Positions 21,029 to 32,356 of a stretch of 64,000 bases of DNA are shown here, piece after piece (the first letter of the stretch is position 1; every line of letters begins with the position of its first letter). Both the position numbers and the translations under genes were made by a program. The DNA lies in the NCBI RefSeq assembly GCF_022682495.2, contig NC_071392.1:85204797-85268796 (forward strand). Reading direction: 5' to 3'. The notes under the pieces are model-generated. The model was not told the origin of the DNA and did not search any database. It worked only from the letters and a program-made list of their open reading frames with translations. The stretch is from Desmodus rotundus. Its lineage: Eukaryota > Chordata > Mammalia > Chiroptera > Phyllostomidae.

Positions 21029-21142
21029 TCATATCTCTCTCTCTGTGCAGCTCCCACACTCTAAAGCAGCCCTTCTTTGCTCATCATTCCCCTGTAAAGA
21101 CATAGTTCTGGGATCAGCTGTCCTTTGGGAAGAGAGAACAAA

Positions 21143-21369
21143 GCCCTGCCTGTGGTGTCTCAGTTGGCTGAGCACTGAAGTATAAACAAAGGATCACTGG
21201 TTGGATTCCCAGTCAGGGCACATGTCTGGGTTGCAGATTTGGATCCCTGTTAGGGCACATATGAGAGGCAACTGATGGATATCTCTCTCTCACATTGATG
21301 TTTCTCTCCCTCTCTTTCTCATTCCCTCTCATCTCTCTACATATAAATAAATGAAATATTTAAACGATG
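21143..21369 (+). mobile_element. Ves-type bat SINE, copy 1
   Basis: tRNA-derived head with GTGTCTCAGTTGGCTGAGCA and the box-B-like GGTTGGATTCCCAGTCAG. A GGGCACAT...GGGTTGCAG body follows, then the ATCTCTCTCTCACATTGATG and TTTCTCTCCCTCTC tail and an A-rich AAATAAATGAAA end. This is characteristic of bat Ves SINEs. Duplicate at 54,906 in the second 34-kb unit. Confidence 0.8.
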
Positions 21370-22446
21370 AGGATTCCCAGAGCCAGCTCAGTGGTCCAAG
21401 GCTCATACCACACTTCATGGACACCAACAGTTTTTGTAGCACTGTGAGGCAGGGCCCCAGACACAGCTCCGTGTCTGTGTAGGGAGCGTGCCTGCTCCTC
21501 AGCAGTTGTCCACTTCTGGAGTATTGGCAACACCGTCCTCCTGCGCATCCTTCTCTAAGCCACCCTGTCACACTGGAGGCTTTCTGCCACATCTTGTCAC
21601 ACGTTGCTTCCTGTTGGAAGTGAAGGTCTTCACCACATTTGCGCCAAAGGACTGAGAATCGCCATAGTGATGACAGGAAAGCTTCATTTCCTCTGCCAGG
21701 CTGAAGGAGCCCACACTCTTTTGTGTTCATTTTCCCTCCACTCCATCCTGAGTGTCAGACAGCAGCGTCCCCCCACGACCTCTCGGTTTCATCTCGACCC
21801 CATGGGTGAATCCTTGCTAGAGATGAGGGTTTTTGTCGGTGTCCTCAATTTTTGACTTGAGGTAATTTGCTGACTTCTTTAACTCAATATGTCATGTTAT
21901 TTTCTCGAATATGTGCTTTATTCTTTTTTATGTATTTTCTGTGTTATGTAGGCATACATTACTTGTTATAAATATAAATAATTGACCCCCTGTCTTTGGG
22001 GGCAGCTGCAGATGGCTGGCACATCTCCAGCCACAGGCAGCAGGGATAGGCCTTCGGATTGTGGGTCCGGGAGTCCTGAGAGGTAACCCACGGATCCGAG
22101 GCTGGGACTGAGTGTCACAGACTCAGTTGTGATCAGGGTGCCCTGAACCTCGCATAGCAGGTAAGAACAGTGGCAGTCCCTCCAAACCCACCTGAAAGCT
22201 GTGGTAGCCATGACACCAAATCTGTTTACCCAGAGAATGAGAGGCCTTGGAAGGGACATTTCCTGGTCTTGCTTGAACTGTGCTCAGGGCCCTGTGCCCC
22301 CTGGGAGTGAGGAAGGCCGGGGCTCCCAGGGCAGCTCCTTATCATTGTGAAGCCATCAGGGACCCCTTCCCGGACCATATCTCCATTTATGGCACCGCCC
22401 AGCACCTGACCCTGGCTGACTCTGCGTCCCCAGGATCCTATATTGT
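21370..22446 (+). other. C3-A2 intergenic stretch
   Basis: No gene recognised. A 133-codon open frame on the minus strand (21,329-21,730) is kept in the duplicate at 55,092-55,493. It has no recognisable domain, and two recent copies say little about selection. Confidence 0.5.
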
Positions 22447-23770
22447 GCCAGTGTTTGCTTATCCCCCACAATGCCGCTGCTTTACCCAGACTCCACTCCG
22501 TGCTCACAGACCAGACGCACATCGTACAGGTGGTTCCTCTCATGTGGATGCGCTTTGTGGGCTCAGTTCCAGCGTCCGCAGTTCCCCAGTAGGCATCTTG
22601 TCTCCATCGCTGCTGACAAACCGTACGTCTTTTATTTTACTTGTATTTCAATTTCATTTTTATTCACACACATATGACTCCATCTAGGAGGGAACATCAT
22701 TATCTTTCCAGTCTCTTGCTGAGCTCTTGAAGATAACGTGAAATGCCTGTTTGCTTTTTTGCATTATGTTTATTTTTAGCAATGGAAATAAAAGAAGCTC
22801 TTTACACTTCAACTTGTGTGTTTCCCTTCTTGCTTTGGACTAGATATTATTTCCTTCCATTCCCTTCTCTCCCTCTGCCTTTCAGAAGATGGCTTTAAGG
22901 TAGAAGTTCCCACTCTACAGCTGCATATCATGGGATAGTGGTTAAGTAGAATACGGGTGGGATACTAAGCACGGTATCTGAAAGAAATAGGGTCACATGG
23001 GAATTAACTTTGAGATTAGGGTTAAGAATGTTGAGATACTATTTAAAGGGTAATGCTTCTGGAATCTTCTGCCTGTAGACCAGACAGACATTCCCAGCAT
23101 CCCTTGGGCTCTGGCAGAAGACCCAAGAATGAAATGTCAGTTACTGGCCAGCAGATGGCACTGTGAAGCCATTGAGCTGGAAGGGGCTCTGGGGAGAGTC
23201 TGGGAGAGCAGGAAAGGGTTAAGAAGACTTAGGCAGGGATCCAACAGTGGGCAGATGTTGAGGCAGGTTTCAGTTGTGGCCAGTGTACCTACACCTATGG
23301 AATGGGTGGGAGGTCCCACTAAACGTTAAAAGACCCACACTGAAGATTTGGGCAAGGCAGCCATGCTGGCAGGGACAGGTGTAGATGGGGAATTAACTGT
23401 CCCCAAGGACTGTGGGAAACCAGGGGCGTCCCAGCAGAGGACAGTGAATGCTCCTCTGGCACACATGGCTGTAGGGGGGAGCAGATGGAGTCACTGAGGT
23501 GTCCTGGGACACGTGGAGCTGGCACGGGGTCCTCCTGCCCAGGAGGACGGGACATGCCTGCACCTCAGGAGGCACCAAGGAGGCATCTGCCTGAGACCAG
23601 AGGGGAAGGAGTGATGTAGGGTCGGCAGCAAGGGCTGGTAATTAGTTCAGTCAGGGGCCGGCAGGGACAATATTGTGGGAACATGGGGATAGGCAACTCT
23701 TAGCCATGGGGCTGTGCAAGACAGAGACTGATGCATAGAATCTCGAACCTGGGTGCCACCAAGCGCATAT
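22447..23770 (+). repeat. A-cassette upstream block, copy 2
   Basis: Same block as 1-1,320. Complete on the left, showing what preceded base 1 of the window. Confidence 0.8.
23148..23162 (+). promoter_or_regulatory. Putative CTCF site, class 1 (A2)
   Basis: CCAGCAGATGGCACT, 785 bp upstream of the A2 ATG. Confidence 0.55.
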
Positions 23771-23824
23771 AGCACCAGGGCGCAGCTCCCAAGAAGAGTC
23801 CCATCAGAGCAGCAACATCAGAGC

Positions 23825-23834
23825 AGTGACGTCA
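23825..23834 (+). promoter_or_regulatory. Vbeta decamer of A2
   Basis: AGTGACGTCA, 108 bp upstream of the ATG. Confidence 0.6.
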
Positions 23835-23932
23835 TAGCAAATGCTCCTATCAGGGCACGGGGAGTTCAGAAGTCTAGACTGCTCCCCGCAGGAGACCCCA
23901 CTCTGACCTGGCAGAAGTCTTGCGAAGCTGCC

Positions 23933-24408
23933 ATGGGACCCAGGTTCCTCTGCTGTGTGGTCCTTTGTCTCCTGGGAGCAGGTGAGCCCCAGACATTGCT
24001 TGTAAGTCTGGACACGCAGTCACCTCTCTGACATACAAGCCTGGGGTGATGGCTGCTGTGGGAAGCTCCCTGTGCTCTGCCCCCGACTTCTCTCTGTCTC
24101 CACCCAACAGGCCCAGTGGACTCAGGAGTCACGCAGACCCCCAAACATGTGACCAAAGCAAGAAAACATCAAGTGACGCTGACATGTTCCTATACATCTG
24201 GACACCTCTCTGTGTTTTGGTACAAACAGGCCCAGGGCCAGGGCCCCGATTTCCTCGTTGAGTATTACAGTGGGCAAGAGCGAGAAAAAGGCAAATTGCC
24301 CGATCGGTTCTCAGTGAAGCAGTTTGGTGACCGCCACCGCTCTGAGCTGACTGTGAGCTCACTGGAGCTGAACGACTCGGCCATCTATCTCTGTGCCAGC
24401 AGCCTTGA
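23933..24408 (+). CDS. TRBV: TCR beta V gene A2 (TRBV9/5-like); intact coding, defective heptamer
   Basis: Leader exon 23,933-23,981 (MGPRFLCCVVLCLLGA), GTGAGC donor, acceptor ACCCAACAG, V exon 24,111-24,408 (298 nt). PVDSGVTQTPKHVTKARKHQ, first Cys in VTLTCSYTSGH, Trp in VFWYKQ, then EYYSGQEREKGKLPDRF and second Cys in AIYLCASSL. It is the most divergent A copy in CDR1 (SGHLS) and CDR2. The coding part looks functional, but the heptamer at 24,409 is CATAGCC. Change of the third base from C to T normally abolishes or strongly reduces RAG cutting. This V may therefore be translated only rarely, or be an ORF in IMGT terms. Confidence 0.88.
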
Positions 24409-24447
24409 CATAGCCCTGCAGGACCCGCAGCCACCTGCACAAAAACA
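24409..24447 (+). other. Mutated 23-RSS of A2 (CAT heptamer)
   Basis: CATAGCC, 23-bp spacer, ACAAAAACA. Only the heptamer third base differs from the A3 and A4 signals. Confidence 0.85.
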
Positions 24448-25837
24448 CTCTGCCCCACTCAGGAAGTGACAGCAGCCAGCCAGACAGGCTCAGAGCTAGG
24501 AGTGCAGCCTGCCTTTCCCAGGCACCATTCTGCTGCTTACAGATGGGGTGGGATTTGATGCTCACAGGCATCACGCAGCTTCAGTATCATTGTCCTGATG
24601 ATACACAAGATGGGAACAAATGTTCCTGGGTCTAAATTCCATATCCCGAGGAGCAAGACATCACTCAAGTCTGCTCCTCACACCTGTGGATCTGTCACCC
24701 TGCACCTCTCCCAGCACCGTGCCCACATTGGCTTCCCTTGTCCATGTTTAGATGAACACGCCTGGGGGTATCACGCACCATCTGGGATTGTCCACCTTTC
24801 CCTGACATCTTCAAGGAATATTTCACTTCAAGGTAACAAATATTCATGATCCTTCATGACGACAACAAAGAAACGCACAGTTTCCTGCACTGTGGCTGTC
24901 ACCTGGAGCTGTCCAGAGCCCTGAAGCAAGTTCGGGGTCCTGCAAAGCATGGAACTGTGGGTAGATTAGGTAGAAGTGTTTAAAGACCCATTACGTTTCT
25001 TATTAACTTCAGCAATCCTTCTCAAGGAGATATTCCCCATGGAACAATGTCTCAGTTTAATATGGCACTTTTCTCTCTCATGCTGGAGGCAAGTGCCTGT
25101 CCCCATGTCTATCACACAGCTGGAACCCTAGGGGACAGCAGGCCACCTAGAGAGCTGAGCACCACACAGGTAGGTGCTCAGGTAGGTGCTGTCCTGGGCT
25201 GCATGTGCTGACAATGGACTCAACAGGAACACAGGAAGCACACTGTCAGGTGACTCTGACGGTGCTCTGGGGCATTTGCCAGGAGTCTCGTCTGTTGAGG
25301 AATGGACAGAAAACAGAGCCAACATTCTCAAGGGGTGACCAGCCTGCCCCTGAGGTTTGGCCACCAGAACCAGGAAGGTCACTGTGGGAGGAGGGACAGT
25401 GAGGGGCTGCTGCTCGACCAGCAAAGCAGAAAAGGAGGCTGAGGGATGTCTTGGGACCCAAGAGTCCTAAAGGCACCAGAAAGCCATCAGGCTTTTCCCT
25501 CAGATGGGAGAGCACAGGGACAGGTACACCCAGCAGACAGGGCGTCATGGAGACCTGCAGACAGGGCGAAGCACCCGAGGTCACACCCTGCATGCACAGA
25601 GGGCAGGAACGATGTCAGGACTGGAGTCAGCTTAGCCACAGAGCTCTTCTCACTGTGAGCTGTGCGCCTGCACTTTGCTTTCTGATCTGATGCTCTAGGA
25701 GGTGGCGTGTCCACTTGTGACAAGTGGGTTCTGCAGCCCAGCAGTGAGAGTGTCACCTCATAGACTCCCTGGGGATCCCTGTTCCTGTCCAGCAATGCAC
25801 AGACCCTGCGGGACCCTGTGTTATCTCAGCTCCTGCC
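24448..25837 (+). repeat. A-B spacer, copy 2
   Basis: Paralogue of 2,356-3,761; nothing else recognised. Confidence 0.65.
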
Positions 25838-26262
25838 CTGAGTGGCGGTCACCTGTGCTGAGTGGCCTTGTGTCTCCTCCCTGCAGGTGGGTCCTAGGCT
25901 GGCCCCTCTGTGGGGACATGTCCAAGGCCCAGCACTGAGCCGCTCCCTGGTGGCTGGAGCATCTGTTCCACTATCTTCCCTGCAGGTCTGGGGTGTGCCG
26001 GTGTCACTCAGATCCCAACACTCCAGGTCTTGACCACAGGACAGATGGTGACATTGAGGTGTGCCCAGGAGTTGAACCACAATGCTATATACTGGTACCT
26101 ACAGGAGGCTGATCCATTATTCAGTGGGTGTTGGTGTCACCGAGAAAGGAGAGGTCCATGATGGGTACAGTGTCTTTAGATCTAATACAGAGGTCTTCCC
26201 CCTCATGGTGGAGTCGGCCACCCTTCCCAGACATCTGTGTACATCTGCACCAGCAGTGAATC
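25838..26262 (+). pseudogene. TRBV: TRBV pseudogene B2 (TRBV6-like)
   Basis: Leader-like exon 25,838-25,886 starts CTG instead of ATG and has an in-frame TGA at 25,859; V exon 25,986-26,262 (277 nt). FR1 [20 protein letters not shown] keeps the first Cys, then YWYLQEAD marks the 17-nt deletion shared with B1 and B4. A 1-nt FR3 deletion is also shared. FR3 ([14 protein letters not shown]) and TSSES remain recognisable. The heptamer is CATAGAG. The spacing of leader, intron and V exon fits TRBV6. Non-functional. Confidence 0.87.
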
Positions 26263-26301
26263 CATAGAGCTGTGCAGCCACCTCCTCTCTGCACAGAAAG
26301 G
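26263..26301 (+). other. Decayed 23-RSS of B2
   Basis: CATAGAG, 23-bp spacer, ACAGAAAGG. Confidence 0.7.
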
Positions 26302-27258
26302 CCAGATGAGGCCCAGCCTCTGGACTCAGTGGGCCCTGTGCAGACTCCTACACCTTAGAGCCCCCAGTGGCCCCTGCCTGCAGGGTGACCCTCTGTTTAT
26401 GCTGGGGTCGCCCTCTAGGGCAGTGTCTGCCAGGCTGGGACCAAACCCTGGGCCTGGGACATACAGGTGTCCACCTATGCTGGCTGTCTGTCTGTCCTCT
26501 GCAGCTGCTCCATTAGCTTGGACAGTGCTTCCCCAGCTCTGGCTCTTCTTGTCACCAGGCTGAGTCAGGGGCCATCAGGGAGGGCTGTCATCAGTACTCA
26601 GATGCACCTCTTCCCACTTTTGGACCACACACAGGTGTCCTACAGGACAATGACTTTGGGTGTTCTTTTGGAAAGAAGCTATGGGAAACTTTTTTAATGC
26701 ACGGGGACTTGGAAGCACAAAGGGCTTTCCTTGGACTGTGCAGACATAATAGTACATGGAAGTAAATGAGCACAGAGAGGACACTCGGACATGAGCTGCA
26801 GAAGGAACAGGAGCTTCTTATTGAGATGTTCCCAGGGCATCGCTCCATCTGTGTGTCTCTGAGTACGTCAGTGCATCCAGGGCAAAGCCGAGTCAAGCCT
26901 GACACCAGCCCTCACCTTACAAAGGCACAAGGTTGAGCAATTGTGACGGGAGAGTGGAGGGGATGGTGACAGACCAGGGGACTCCCAGGAGAGCCCGAAT
27001 TGCAGAGAAGACAATGATTCTCCCTTCTGTGTGGTGTATGGATGATGCTACGGACATGTCCTCATGAAAATGCCAGCCGACCAGGGTGACAGGTGAATGG
27101 GACTCAGTGTCAGACCTCTGCATCCAGACAGCACGGATTCAAAGTGACAGCTGTGCATGGATTTTGTTCAAAAGGGAGCTTATAACTATTACACTAGTCA
27201 CCCAAGTGTGCTCTCCTATATGTCACGTGTCCCTGAGGTTGAGGGGACTGACAGAGAC
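26302..27258 (+). repeat. B-D spacer, copy 2
   Basis: Paralogue of 4,226-5,181; no gene seen. Confidence 0.65.
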
Positions 27259-27268
27259 AGTGATGTCA
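27259..27268 (+). promoter_or_regulatory. Vbeta decamer of D3
   Basis: AGTGATGTCA, 111 bp upstream of the ATG. Confidence 0.6.
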
Positions 27269-27369
27269 CTATGGGAACGGCTCTGAGGTGACAAGACCTG
27301 TCCCATCCTCCACTGCTCCTGCTCACAAGACCTGGCCTGGGAACCTCCCAATCCTGTCCTGACCCGGCC

Positions 27370-27811
27370 ATGGGCGCCCGGCTCCTATGCTGGGCAACCC
27401 TCTGTCTCCTGGGGGCCGGTGAGTCCTCAGAAAACCAGGTAGCTTCAGTGTGTGTGTGTGTTTGATGATTACAATTGTTTTCCTCATTCTGTTGTCAACT
27501 TCTGTGTCCCCAGGTCACACAGAGGCTGGAGTCTCCCAGTACCCCAGGCACAAGGTCACCAAGAGGGGACAGAATGTGACATTTCGGTGTGATCCTATTT
27601 CTGGCCACACTGTTCTTTACTGGTACCAACAGATGCTAGGGCAAGGCCCGAAGTTTCTGATGTACTTTCAAAACAACGAACCCGTGGACACGTCCGGGAT
27701 GCCTAACAATCGGTTCTCTGCTGAGAGATCTAAGAGCTCCTCCTCCACTCTGAGCATCCAGCCTGCAGAGCCGGGGGACTTAGCTGTGTACCTCTGTGCT
27801 AGCAGTGCAAC
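27370..27811 (+). CDS. TRBV: TCR beta V gene D3 (TRBV7/11/12-like), apparently functional
   Basis: Leader exon 27,370-27,418 ([16 protein letters not shown]), V exon 27,514-27,811 (298 nt). [19 protein letters not shown], first Cys in [49 protein letters not shown], second Cys in [11 protein letters not shown]1 is SGHTV, CDR2 FQNNEP. The conserved Ser after the FR3 Asp is Leu (GDLAVY), a tolerated position. Heptamer and nonamer are intact. A CTCF-like site with a weakened core follows 73 bp after the RSS. Closest in CDR1 to D1 and D4. Confidence 0.92.
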
Positions 27812-27850
27812 CACAGTGTGGCACCGTCACCTCCTCCAGGCTCACAAACC
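27812..27850 (+). other. 23-RSS of D3
   Basis: CACAGTG, 23-bp spacer, TCACAAACC. Confidence 0.88.
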
Positions 27851-28399
27851 CTCCTTTGGTCCCCTCTGCTCATGGTTCCCAGGCTCCCTGGCAAGGAGGT
27901 GTCAACAGCGCTGCTGCACACGTGGCCACTTGAGGGTGCTGTGGAATCAAGGAGTGAGATGCAGAGGGGGCCCTTAGTCAGAGGGAGGGTGAAGGAGGAG
28001 TTTCTTGGCTTGGTCCCTGCATTAGGGAAATTACCTGATGAATCTGAGGTTTGCTGATCCTATCTTTTCACATTAATGGATATGCAGGTGTCTGTCACAG
28101 CAGGGAGCCATGAACTTGGTCTTGCATGGAGTTATGGCCTCTCTTGGAGCCTATGTTTGGTGCAGAGTGTGATGGGGCTTCACTGAGGTAGCCTGGGAAA
28201 CCCAAGCCAGGTGTAGACAGAGGATCACCTGCTCTGAAGCCATGGGGCTGATCACAAGACCTGGACCGGGGGACCCAGCTCCGCACAGCCTGCTGCACCT
28301 GCTCATAGGAAGATGGTCAGAATGGGGGAACACTGGGCCCAAAGATCATGTTTGGGGTGTGCAGGGTGTGTGGGAACTACACACACAGTGATATGAGAC
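27851..28399 (+). repeat. D-C spacer, copy 2
   Basis: Paralogue of 19,870-20,421; only the weakened CTCF-like site is recognised. Confidence 0.6.
27923..27941 (+). promoter_or_regulatory. CTCF-like class-2 site, weakened (D3-C4)
   Basis: TGGCCACTTGAGGGTGCTG; one core C changed to T relative to the C2 site. Confidence 0.35.
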
Positions 28400-28409
28400 A
28401 GTGATGTCC
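28400..28409 (+). promoter_or_regulatory. Degenerate Vbeta decamer of C4
   Basis: AGTGATGTCC; last base changed. Confidence 0.35.
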
Positions 28410-28490
28410 CAGGCAAGCCCTGCAAACAGAGCAACGGGAGGGGCAACACCTCTACTGTCTCACCCCAAAGACAAGAGCCCTGAGAGGGAC

Positions 28491-28968
28491 ATGGCCAGTT
28501 TTGTGCTGCCTGAATCCTCCAGGGGCTCCCGGATCCTCTGCTGCATGACCCTGTGTCTCCTGGGGCCAGGTGAGTCTCAGCTCAGGTGGGATCTCTCCAA
28601 TCCCGTGTTCTTGACTGTTGTGGGAGTGTCCACCTGCCTCCTGGGCTGGTCCAAGCTCTGTCTCCTTCCTCCACAGCGTCAGTGGCTGCTGGAGTCACCC
28701 AGTCCCCAAGACACCTCATCAAAGGCCATGGTGGGGAGGCCGTTCTGAAATGCCACCCCATCTCCAGGCACGAGTGTGTACTGGTATCAGCAGGCTCAGG
28801 GGAAGGCCCCCCAGTTCCTCATTCAGTATTAGGAACAGCAGGAGTACAGGAAAGGAGACACCTCTGATAGCTTCAAAGGCAAAGTGTTCAGTGACTACAG
28901 CTCTGAGCTGGCCTTGTGCACCTTGCCGCTGGAAGACTTGGCTGTGACTTCTGTGCCTGCCGCTTAGA
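28491..28968 (+). pseudogene. TRBV: TRBV pseudogene C4 (TRBV13-like)
   Basis: Leader exon 28,491-28,569 is open (MASFVLPESSRGSRILCCMT then LCLLGP), acceptor CCTCCACAG, V exon 28,677-28,968 (292 nt). FR1 VAAGVTQSPRHLIKGHGGEA and first Cys in VLKCHPIS are kept. A 2-nt deletion near 28,770 (CDR1) then shifts the frame. TAG at 28,830 replaces a CDR2 Tyr, and a 1-nt deletion near 28,949 lies just before the second Cys. The heptamer CACAGCC remains, but the nonamer is ACCCAACGC. Its counterpart in the next 34-kb unit, C8, lacks all these lesions. Confidence 0.88.
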
Positions 28969-29007
28969 CACAGCCCTGCAGAGCCCATGGCTTTCTGTAC
29001 CCAACGC
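28969..29007 (+). other. 23-RSS of C4
   Basis: CACAGCC, 23-bp spacer, weakened nonamer ACCCAACGC. Confidence 0.7.
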
Positions 29008-29843
29008 CCCCTGTTCCAGGTGAGGATGTTGCAAGTATAGGGAATGGCCTTGGCTGAGTTCCACAGATGCTTCTAGCTGTTTTCTACCACTCTCCCTGCC
29101 TTGCTGAGCTCAGCCATAGCCTTTCTGAATGTTCTCCCAGCTCTTCCAGCCCTGTGCAATTCCAAGCACAGGCAGGAAGCCCTGCTCTGGGACAGAGTGG
29201 AGGTCACACTGTGTGCTGTGGTGCCTGGTCCTGGTGGACACCGTGTGTCCAGTTTACAGAGGGGGAAGTGCTCAGGGCACCATTTCACAGACAGGGAGCT
29301 GCAGGTCCTGGACGTTCCAAACGTGCCATGCACGCCCTCTTGCCTCCCCACGCCTCTGAAGTCAACAAGCCCCTGGGTTCCAGGGTCCTGCCCAGGCCTT
29401 GGTCCATGGGATAGAACAGAGTATGCTCTCTCCTATTTCAAGAGCATCTAAGCTGGGATGTGGAAGCCACACCTCAAGTTTGGGTACATGGCTGATTGCC
29501 TGCTAACTGTTAGGACATAGAGCTTCAAGCCAGAGGACGTTTGTCTGTTCCTCATAGTTCCAAACAGAGCGAGGCCATGATATCCCCCTAAGGGAAGAGC
29601 CATTGATTTGGGGGATTCCCAGTCTATCTGGAGATTCTAGGAGGGAAACAGAAGCTCTCTAGGAGTGTCTAGGAGCTTTCTGGGAGCTCATGCTGGGAAT
29701 ACTTGTTTCTAAACCACTGCAAGGCATTGGGGAGGATGAGAGGTCTCAGCCTGTCCTCAACCCCACCAATTCTGGTCAGAAAATCTGAAATTGCTACATC
29801 TGCCCAGGTGAGGAGCTGCAGACAACAGTTGAGCGTCAGAGCC
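29008..29843 (+). repeat. C-gene 3' block, copy C4
   Basis: Paralogue of 10,502-11,300; ends at the left edge of the unique island. No gene seen. Confidence 0.6.
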
Positions 29844-30099
29844 GTTGAAGGAAAGGTGGACCCCTATACAGAGTGCGGGGAGAAATATTGGGGAACACAG
29901 ATGACTTTACTCGTTTTGCGCAATAATTCAATTACATTATTTATTACCATTTTTCCAGCATTTTATTGTTTATGCTCTTATCCTTCTTAGTTTTGCCCCC
30001 TTTGTCACCATTCACCTAGCTGGCCGCCCACTACCGTAGTCAATCCCCACCTATTTGTCCACATTATTGCTCATTTTCTGTGAGGGAGGCATGTGATCC

Positions 30100-30220
30100 A
30101 CATTACAGGTGAGAACACTGATTGTTAGAGAGGTTAGAGAATTTGCTAACGGAGGCACAGGCACCACAAATCTAAGCTGGGACTCCAGCACAGGCCGTGC
30201 TGACTCCCACCCTTGCTTTA
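30100..30220 (-). mobile_element. MIR-like SINE fragment
   Basis: ACAGGTGAGAACACTGA then TTAGAGAGGTTAGAGAATTTG and AAGCTGGGACTCCAGC follow the reverse complement of the MIR core. Confidence 0.55.
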
Positions 30221-30289
30221 AGTCACTCCACTCTTCAGCATGTTGCTAGGGGAGGCGTCTTCAAAATGGGGACACTGGCCCCAGGGTTC

Positions 30290-30510
30290 CTTTCGGACAT
30301 GCTGGCTCTGACACGAATCACTGGCATAACAGCTTCTACCTGTGCAGTGACAGGCTGAAGAGGGAAGAGATCCAGCTTTGGCGACTTGGCTTTTCATAGT
30401 CCGCCCGGCCTTGGGCTGGTGACTAAGACGTTTGTCTGAGTTTTTGCATTTATAAACTGGGGCCGATATGCGTATCTGGCATAGATTTCACACAAGCAAA
30501 TAAAACAAAT
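30290..30510 (+). mobile_element. Second MIR-like fragment
   Basis: CTGGCTCTGACACGAATCAC, CCTTGGGCTGGTGACTAAGA, and TTGCATTTATAAACTGGGG match the order of MIR sense-strand landmarks, strongly diverged. Confidence 0.45.
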
Positions 30511-32356
30511 TGCTTAATAAAAAAATATGGGCTCAAGTGTTCTTAGGTGCCTGTAAACTCTGAGACCATTTCCCAGCCCAGCACAATCACTAGTGGGTGC
30601 AGAGCCGGGGTAAATGCGGGCACGGGTGAGTTTTCCCTGCCTCACCTACGTTCCCCACACACAGTCCTCTGAAATGCAGGTAATGACCTCCGATAATCTA
30701 TTAGGTGAGTGAACTATTGTACAGAGAGTTGTTTCTGAAGGGGAATTGGATACGGGACCCACAACAGTACCTCCTGTTTGATGTCAAGTCTAACATACAA
30801 GAAGGTGTGATGCTTCCAGAAGGTTGTGGCTGCAGAGTGACTGGTGATCACACAACAGAGCAGAGAGGAGAAGGGAGTTTCATCGAGAGAGAGGCCATCG
30901 TTGTGGGGCCTCCCATGCCTCCATCATATCCTGGCCCCGCTCTGCTTTCAGCCTGAGCTGTGGTGGACAATTCCTTGCAAAGCTGTGTCCATTTACCTGG
31001 TACCGAGTGCACCCCAGTCACGGTCCAGCGGGAGTCCCTCTATTGTCCGCGCTGGTCTCCTCTCTATCCTGGGAGCCCACGAGGCCTTCCAGGGCAGCCA
31101 GAGCTGCAGAAGTGCTAATGCTCCTGGGGATTCGGGCAGAGCAGGGGACAAATGCTCCAGCCTCGGTGCTCAGGCGGAGAGATTGCGAGGTGTTGCGAGT
31201 GCTTCTTAGCAGGTTCTAACAAAACCCATCTCCCGATGTCCCAGCACAGTGGCAACACCGCACCTCATCCTGGTCTCTCCTCCCCATTTCTTCCTCCCTG
31301 CTCTCTGACTCCTGCTTCCTGGGGTCATTTCCCAAATGCACTGCTTGCTCCTAAGTCCTTCTCTCAGGCTGTGCCCCTGGGCGCAGCCTACACTGTGACA
31401 GGGATGGAGTGAAGTGACGGTCAGAAGACCCTTCTCCCTGGAAGAGACCGCCATTTTTATTTCATTCATTCTGCTATCCATTCATCCAACAAGTCTTATA
31501 AAAACACAAAGTCTTACAATAACACCTATGAGTGAATCTCTTCCCGGTTCCTTTGGCTTTATTTTGAATTCCCAGCAGACTCACATGGGTCTCTGCTCCC
31601 TTCACTCTCTGAACCAATTTGTCACTGACTAGACTGGGTTATGTTTACAGAAGACACGTCTGCCTGGACTCACGTAACCATTCGTTCCCTTCATCATTCC
31701 TTCAATGAGCCCTGGAATCCAGGGACAGAGCAGTCAGGGCTTTGTGGGGATGAAAGCTGATAAAATGGTAGGGTGCTCTTTGAAAAAGAGCACAGAGAAC
31801 CGTGGGAGAAATGTTGGAAAGGTCTTGTGAAAATGAGGAAGCCTGAAATTCTCCTTCATTCCTGTGTGGTCAGTCTGCCGGCTTCACGTTCCGTGTGCAG
31901 GTGCTGCCGCGGGGCTGGGAGCCGCCGCAGCAAGCAAACACACGTGCCGAACAGCTCTGAGATGAGGTGCACATTTTCCGAAACATCAAATAGGTGACTC
32001 CAGTTAATCAACTTAAACATAAATCACAGAAGAAATATTCCTGGTGAGTGCTTATATCATTAAAGAACGTAGGGAGTTGTTGAGAATAATAACATCTGGG
32101 TGGGTCACACATCTGGGTGGGACAGTCCTCAGGTCTCTGGGATTCGATGTCCTGTACTCCAAAGAATGTGAGTCCTCGCGGAAAACTCCTGTGCTTTGCA
32201 CTGGTCCAAGCTGAGGAAGTCAGCTCCTTTGTCGGTCTCCTGGGAACAAATATGTCCTGGATATTTGGGTGGCAAATGTGGATGGCAAGGCCATCCTGGG
32301 ATTGCCAGGCCCAAGCTGGAAGTCTTTCCACGTGATGATACCTCAACCTCTTTTTT

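Larger units (their letters stand above)
29844..32356 (+). other. Unique 2.5-kb island with MIR fragments
   Basis: At this point C1, C2, C5, C6 and C8 run straight from the C 3' block into GCCTCTGATTTCTGACTCC. Here about 2.5 kb of unrelated sequence intervenes. It contains two MIR-like SINE fragments and CAATTC..TTATTTATTACC AT-rich parts. No V gene, RNA gene or convincing protein was found; open frames up to 121 codons show no known motif. Because MIRs are older than bats, this is either ancestral sequence lost elsewhere or a transposed genomic segment. Confidence 0.7.

Noticed and set aside
21329..21730. A 133-codon minus-strand open frame kept in both copies (also 55,092-55,493).
   Set aside because: No recognisable domain, no splice or promoter context, and both copies come from the recent 34-kb duplication, so conservation is not evidence of coding.
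21370..22446. Trypsinogen genes, which sit inside TRB loci of many mammals.
   Set aside because: No IVGG or GDSGGP-type coding segments were seen on either strand here or elsewhere in the window.
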